A DNA stretch of 8,702 nucleotides from Deltaproteobacteria bacterium (GTDB taxonomy: Bacteria; Desulfobacterota; GWC2-55-46; DRQE01): positions 1-8,702 of the forward strand of contig DAOVXI010000057.1 of assembly GCA_030636245.1 (NCBI GenBank), written 5' to 3'. A program made the translations under genes and the position numbers. Below, one piece after another: positions 5,725 through 8,702 of the stretch; positions within the stretch are counted from its first letter, which is position 1; each line of letters starts with the position of its first letter. The notes under the pieces were generated by a model. It did not search any database and had not been told where the DNA came from. It saw nothing but the letters and a program-made list of their open reading frames with translations.

Positions 5725-7053
5725 ATGAGAAGTATTATTTATTTTGCCATAGACCTGTTTGTTTACTCGTGGAAGGGTAGTGTTAAGTATTACGCGTGGC
5801 TTGCCTTCCTGAGTTTTTTCATCATGGGATGGGCCTGGGGCAACTACGAGCAGATAACAAAGGGGATGATCGTAACAGGGCTTAGCGACCAGGTTTCCTG
5901 GGGCCTCTATATCTCAAACTTTGTTTTCCTTGTCGGTGTCGCGGCGGCCGCGGTAACGGTTGTTTTCCCCGGCTATGTTTATAAACATAAGCCAAGTAGA
6001 GACTTAGCCGTAATAGGCGAGATGATGGCCATAGCGGCTGTTATAATGTGCCTTCTCTTTGTCGTGAACCACATGGGCCGACCCGATAGGGCGTGGCATA
6101 TGATACCGAGCTGGGTGCCGGTGCCTGTCTTTAACGGTGTATTCAACTGGCCGAACTCCATGCTTACATTCGACGTTGTTGTCCTTAACGGATACCTTGC
6201 GCTTAACGCGGTATGCGCTTTTTATTATCTCTATATGAAGTATGTCGGGAAAGAGATAAATAAGTTCTTCTATATCCCGCTTATATACCTGGCCTGTGTC
6301 TGGGCATTGAGTATCCATACGGTAACGGCTTTTCTTCTGAACACCATGCCGGCTAGAGCAATGTGGCATCACTCCATACTTCCCATAAAGTTCATCAGCA
6401 CGGCCTTTGCCGCAGGCCCGTCGCTTATCATAATCGCACTTTTTGTCTTAAAGAAGTATGCCGGACTTAAGGTCACAAAAGAGGCCATAAACCTTTTAAG
6501 TCTGATAGTTACATGGTGTCTTGGCATAGCGCTCTTTCTGATCCTGAGCGAGGTCGTAACGGAGCTTTATCACGCAACAGAGCACTCATATTCTCTTTCT
6601 TATCTTATGTTCGGCAAGCATGGGCTAAATGCCCTTGTGCCGTTGTTCTTGTCGGCGATGTTCTTGATGATAGTAAGTTTTTGTTTGCTCCTTATCCCAA
6701 GCATCAGGAAGAACTATAAGGTATTGCCTGTGATATGCGTCATGGTGTTTGTTGGTATCTGGATCGATAAGGGAATGGGATTTGTGCTTCCGGGCCTTAC
6801 CCCCTCACCCATAGGCGAGTTCGCGGAATACACGCCGTCTATCGTTGAGATAGTGAACTCCCTTGGCAACTGGGCCATAGGGATCATGATATTCACCATG
6901 CTCGCCAAGGTCTCCGTGGGTATAATGAACGGCGAGATACGCTACTCAAGCGGCGAGCTTAAGGAGATACCCAGCGTTCCCGAAACAAAGCCCAAGGCTG
7001 ATAAGCGTGGGCTGCCGTGGGAGAAGAGCGGTTGGGGCTCAAAATCCGAGTAA
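5725..7053 (+). CDS. NrfD/PsrC-family quinone-interacting membrane subunit (DsrP/HmcC/HybB type)
   Basis: Integral membrane protein, 442 aa, with about ten predicted helices (roughly 22-40, 58-82, 94-116, 145-171, 180-206, 221-243, 254-277, 300-324, 333-355 and 376-400). Such proteins oxidise or reduce (mena)quinone and exchange electrons with the partner ferredoxin. Family marks are NHMGRPDRAWHM (115-126), GVFNWPNSML after it, HTVTAFLLNTMPARAMWHHS (198-217, a helix-loop with conserved H and R), SEVVTELYHATEH (275-287) and GFVLPGLTPSPIGEFAEYTPS (352-372, read as parts), the last being typical of the DsrP/HybB branch. Helical length favours this ten-helix branch over eight-helix PsrC forms. 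A cytoplasmic, charged Pro/Lys tail closes the protein. SD AAGAGGA (5713-5719) sits 5 bases before the ATG. It follows the ferredoxin by 33 bases and precedes the cytochrome by 4, so the three are very likely co-translated and form one complex. Confidence 0.93.
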   Translation: MRSIIYFAIDLFVYSWKGSVKYYAWLAFLSFFIMGWAWGNYEQITKGMIVTGLSDQVSWGLYISNFVFLVGVAAAAVTVVFPGYVYKHKPSRDLAVIGEMMAIAAVIMCLLFVVNHMGRPDRAWHMIPSWVPVPVFNGVFNWPNSMLTFDVVVLNGYLALNAVCAFYYLYMKYVGKEINKFFYIPLIYLACVWALSIHTVTAFLLNTMPARAMWHHSILPIKFISTAFAAGPSLIIIALFVLKKYAGLKVTKEAINLLSLIVTWCLGIALFLILSEVVTELYHATEHSYSLSYLMFGKHGLNALVPLFLSAMFLMIVSFCLLLIPSIRKNYKVLPVICVMVFVGIWIDKGMGFVLPGLTPSPIGEFAEYTPSIVEIVNSLGNWAIGIMIFTMLAKVSVGIMNGEIRYSSGELKEIPSVPETKPKADKRGLPWEKSGWGSKSE

Positions 7054-7057
7054 GATA

Positions 7058-7924
7058 ATGAAATTTTCTAATAACACATACAGATCATTTTTTGTGCTGT
7101 GCGCAGCGATCCTCGCTTTCTTTGTTATCGGTAAGGCCGATGCCGCCTGCTTTGAGTGCAGGGAGAACTACACCTCGGTCGAGCAGGTAGAGGTAAGCGA
7201 TGAGCTCTTTAACGTAAAGTGCTCATCAAAGACCGGCGGAGTGCTCTGGTGGGGCGATCCGTTTTACGGAACCGTTCCGATGGGAGATATGCCGGAGAAC
7301 ATAGAGGCCGATTACCTGAGCGAGCCCGCGGTCGTAAAGCCCAGGGTGGATTACGAGGAAGGAACATCCGACCATCTCGGATACTTCCCCTGCAGTAATT
7401 GTCACGGCGTCTTCGTGCCGACACCAAGGAGCAGCAAGGACAGGAAGATCAATGCTCATCAGGACGTAGTCGAGAACTCGCTTGAGCTTAAGCACGGCAG
7501 GGGCGCGATATGGTGCCTTGAGTGCCACAACGCAAAGAAGAGAGATTATCTTACCTCTCACAGAGGTGATCTTATAAGTTTCAACCAGACCCAGAAGCTT
7601 TGCGGCAAGTGCCACGGGCAGATCTACCGCGACTGGCGTGACGGAATTCACGGCAAACGCATAGGCTACTGGGACAAGGGTGCCAAGAAACGATGGTGGA
7701 CATGCACCGAGTGTCATAACCCTCATGATGTAGAGCCTGCGTTCAAGGCGCTTGTGCCGGAGTCGGCCCCGCATCTTCCGCGCGGGATGGATAACGCTGA
7801 CCACGAAAGGCTGCATGTTGATCACTCCGGCCTCTCTCACGGAGATGTTACGGATGGTGAGCCAACAACGGCCTCACACGGCGAAGCCGCAACTGATACG
7901 ACGGCCGAGAGCGGCGCACATTAG
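7058..7924 (+). CDS. Periplasmic tetraheme cytochrome c
   Basis: Exported multiheme c-type cytochrome, 288 aa, expected to pass electrons between the NrfD/ferredoxin complex and a periplasmic partner. A Sec signal spans about residues 1-29 (SFFVLCAAILAFFVIGKADA), with likely cleavage before ACFEC. Four CxxCH heme sites are present: CSNCH (112-116), CLECH (153-157), CGKCH (182-186) and CTECH (216-220). A fifth motif, CFECR (31-35), lacks the histidine. The spacing and the stretch GIHGKRIGYW...KRWWTCTECHNPHD resemble cytochrome c7/c3-like multiheme proteins of metal- and sulfur-respiring bacteria. The last 50 residues are His-rich and low in complexity, with no heme motif. The start is ATG 7058, four bases after the NrfD stop, because a signal peptide begins exactly there; a longer in-frame reading from GTG 7007 would overlap NrfD and bury the signal. 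Its Shine-Dalgarno is poor, so translational coupling is likely. Confidence 0.93.
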   Translation: MKFSNNTYRSFFVLCAAILAFFVIGKADAACFECRENYTSVEQVEVSDELFNVKCSSKTGGVLWWGDPFYGTVPMGDMPENIEADYLSEPAVVKPRVDYEEGTSDHLGYFPCSNCHGVFVPTPRSSKDRKINAHQDVVENSLELKHGRGAIWCLECHNAKKRDYLTSHRGDLISFNQTQKLCGKCHGQIYRDWRDGIHGKRIGYWDKGAKKRWWTCTECHNPHDVEPAFKALVPESAPHLPRGMDNADHERLHVDHSGLSHGDVTDGEPTTASHGEAATDTTAESGAH

Positions 7925-7955
7925 TCTTATCTTGAAGGCTGTGTAATTGATCTTT

Positions 7956-7982
7956 ACGGGCCTTTGTCAGGGCCCGTTTTTT
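7956..7982 (+). terminator. Intrinsic terminator of the respiratory operon
   Basis: A 7-bp GC-rich stem, ACGGGCC (7956-7962) with GGCCCGT (7971-7977), has an 8-base loop followed by six T residues (7977-7982). It lies 31 bases after the cytochrome stop and separates the operon from the methyltransferase gene. Confidence 0.9.
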
Positions 7983-8002
7983 ATGAATTAAAGTTCTCTA
8001 TT

Positions 8003-8702
8003 ATGAAAATACTGCGTAGAATAAGGAATATATTCAGTAGTCCCAAGGCAAGGGGCTATATAAAGCTCAATTACTTTAGAGCAGAGACCTATAAGAATCC
8101 GCGCTGGGGGCATGGCAAGCCGCCGCATAAAGAACTCTTTGATATAATTAACTCAGGCAGGGATCGTTACAAGGAGAGCATAAGGTCAAGCCTTGAGTAT
8201 GCCGAGAGGTACCTGGGTATCAGCGTCAAGGAGGATGCTGTCGCTAAGGGCGAGCCGTTTATAAATAATTCGTGGTTTCCTGTATTAGATTCTTTTGCTC
8301 TATACTCGCTCATAGCTGCCAGAAAGCCTTCGCGGTTTGTCGAGATAGGCTCTGGAAACTCAACGTTGTTTGTCGCACGCGCCATAAAGGACTTTGGGTT
8401 AGATACGAAGATCATCTCTATTGATCCCGAGCCGAGGGCCGAGGTGGACGTTCTTTGCACCGAGGTTATAAGGGAACCGGTTGAGGAATCGGATCTTGCC
8501 TTCTTTGATACGATGGAGGCTGGCGAGGTACTTTTTATAGACAACTCACATCGTACGTTCATGAACTCTGACGTAACCGTTGTGTTCCTTGAGATACTCC
8601 CGAGGCTAAAGCCCGGTGTCATTGTGCATATTCATGACATATTTTTGCCCATGGACTACCCGCCGGAGTGGGGGAAAAGGTATTACTCGGAGCAATACCT
8701 TC
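8003..8702 (+). CDS. Class I SAM-dependent methyltransferase (Methyltransf_24-like), 3' end cut by window edge
   Basis: An uninterrupted frame of 233 codons runs from ATG 8003 to the right edge. A basic N-terminal part (about 1-110) precedes a Rossmann methyltransferase core. Motif I, which binds S-adenosylmethionine, is FVEIGSGNST (112-121). The strand-2 acid is D141 in IISIDPEP (138-144). VLFIDNSHR (176-184) and the strand LKPGVIVHIHDIF (202-214) match Methyltransf_24-type enzymes, where an Asp/His pair near HDIF often helps bind metal. The substrate is not evident; relatives often modify sugars or other small molecules in surface-polysaccharide clusters, which would fit the glycan genes earlier in the window, though these are 4.6 kb away. 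No good Shine-Dalgarno precedes the ATG and no clear promoter lies in the 20 bases after the terminator, so the start is less certain than the frame. Confidence 0.87.
   Translation, partial: MKILRRIRNIFSSPKARGYIKLNYFRAETYKNPRWGHGKPPHKELFDIINSGRDRYKESIRSSLEYAERYLGISVKEDAVAKGEPFINNSWFPVLDSFALYSLIAARKPSRFVEIGSGNSTLFVARAIKDFGLDTKIISIDPEPRAEVDVLCTEVIREPVEESDLAFFDTMEAGEVLFIDNSHRTFMNSDVTVVFLEILPRLKPGVIVHIHDIFLPMDYPPEWGKRYYSEQYL

Noticed and set aside
7226..7840. Minus-strand 204-aa open frame
   Set aside because: Antisense shadow of the tetraheme cytochrome, which has a signal peptide and four CxxCH motifs.
8167..8622. Minus-strand 151-aa open frame
   Set aside because: Antisense to the methyltransferase, whose plus-strand frame stays open to the window edge and carries SAM-binding motifs.

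Overview
The window looks like a chromosomal segment of a Gram-negative anaerobe or respiratory generalist with moderate GC. The Desulfobacterota (former Deltaproteobacteria) or Nitrospirota are my best guess. This rests on gene content only: a Tat-exported ferredoxin, an NrfD quinol protein and a multiheme cytochrome c in one operon, an ANTAR response regulator, and a GT-C membrane protein of a type common in those groups. There is no rRNA or marker gene to settle it. No insertion sequence, CRISPR array or phage gene was seen.

Layout. (1) 1-618, minus strand: a transaldolase lacking only its last few codons at the window edge. (2) 619-790: a divergent intergenic region with candidate promoters facing both ways, their -10 hexamers overlapping. 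(3) 791-876: tRNA-Leu(CAG) with encoded CCA, followed by a strong intrinsic terminator. (4) 952-3360: a three-gene surface-glycan cluster made of a GT2 glycosyltransferase, a small DUF2304 membrane protein and a polytopic GT-C-like protein that ends without the TPR tail often found in its relatives. (5) 3462-4058: a receiver-ANTAR response regulator with its own promoter. (6) 4059-4245: a compact regulatory region with a near-consensus sigma70 promoter bracketed by two inverted repeats. (7) 4246-7924: a four-gene respiratory module made of a small cysteine-free Tat-signal protein, a Tat-exported four-cluster ferredoxin, a ten-helix NrfD-type protein and a tetraheme cytochrome c, closed by an intrinsic terminator. 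(8) 8003-8702: the first 233 codons of a class I SAM-dependent methyltransferase running off the right edge.

How the genes fit together. The respiratory module has the parts of a quinone/cytochrome electron-transfer complex (compare DsrOP+J, Hmc, Qrc, Cbc and alternative complex III) but no catalytic molybdoenzyme or other terminal subunit in view. NrfD would exchange electrons with menaquinone in the membrane, the ferredoxin would relay them on the periplasmic side, and the cytochrome would hand them to or take them from a soluble or outer partner. The ANTAR regulator next to it is a candidate controller, although I could not find a textbook ANTAR RNA target. The most interesting parts of the window are this module, its small Tat protein of unknown role, and its doubly bracketed promoter.
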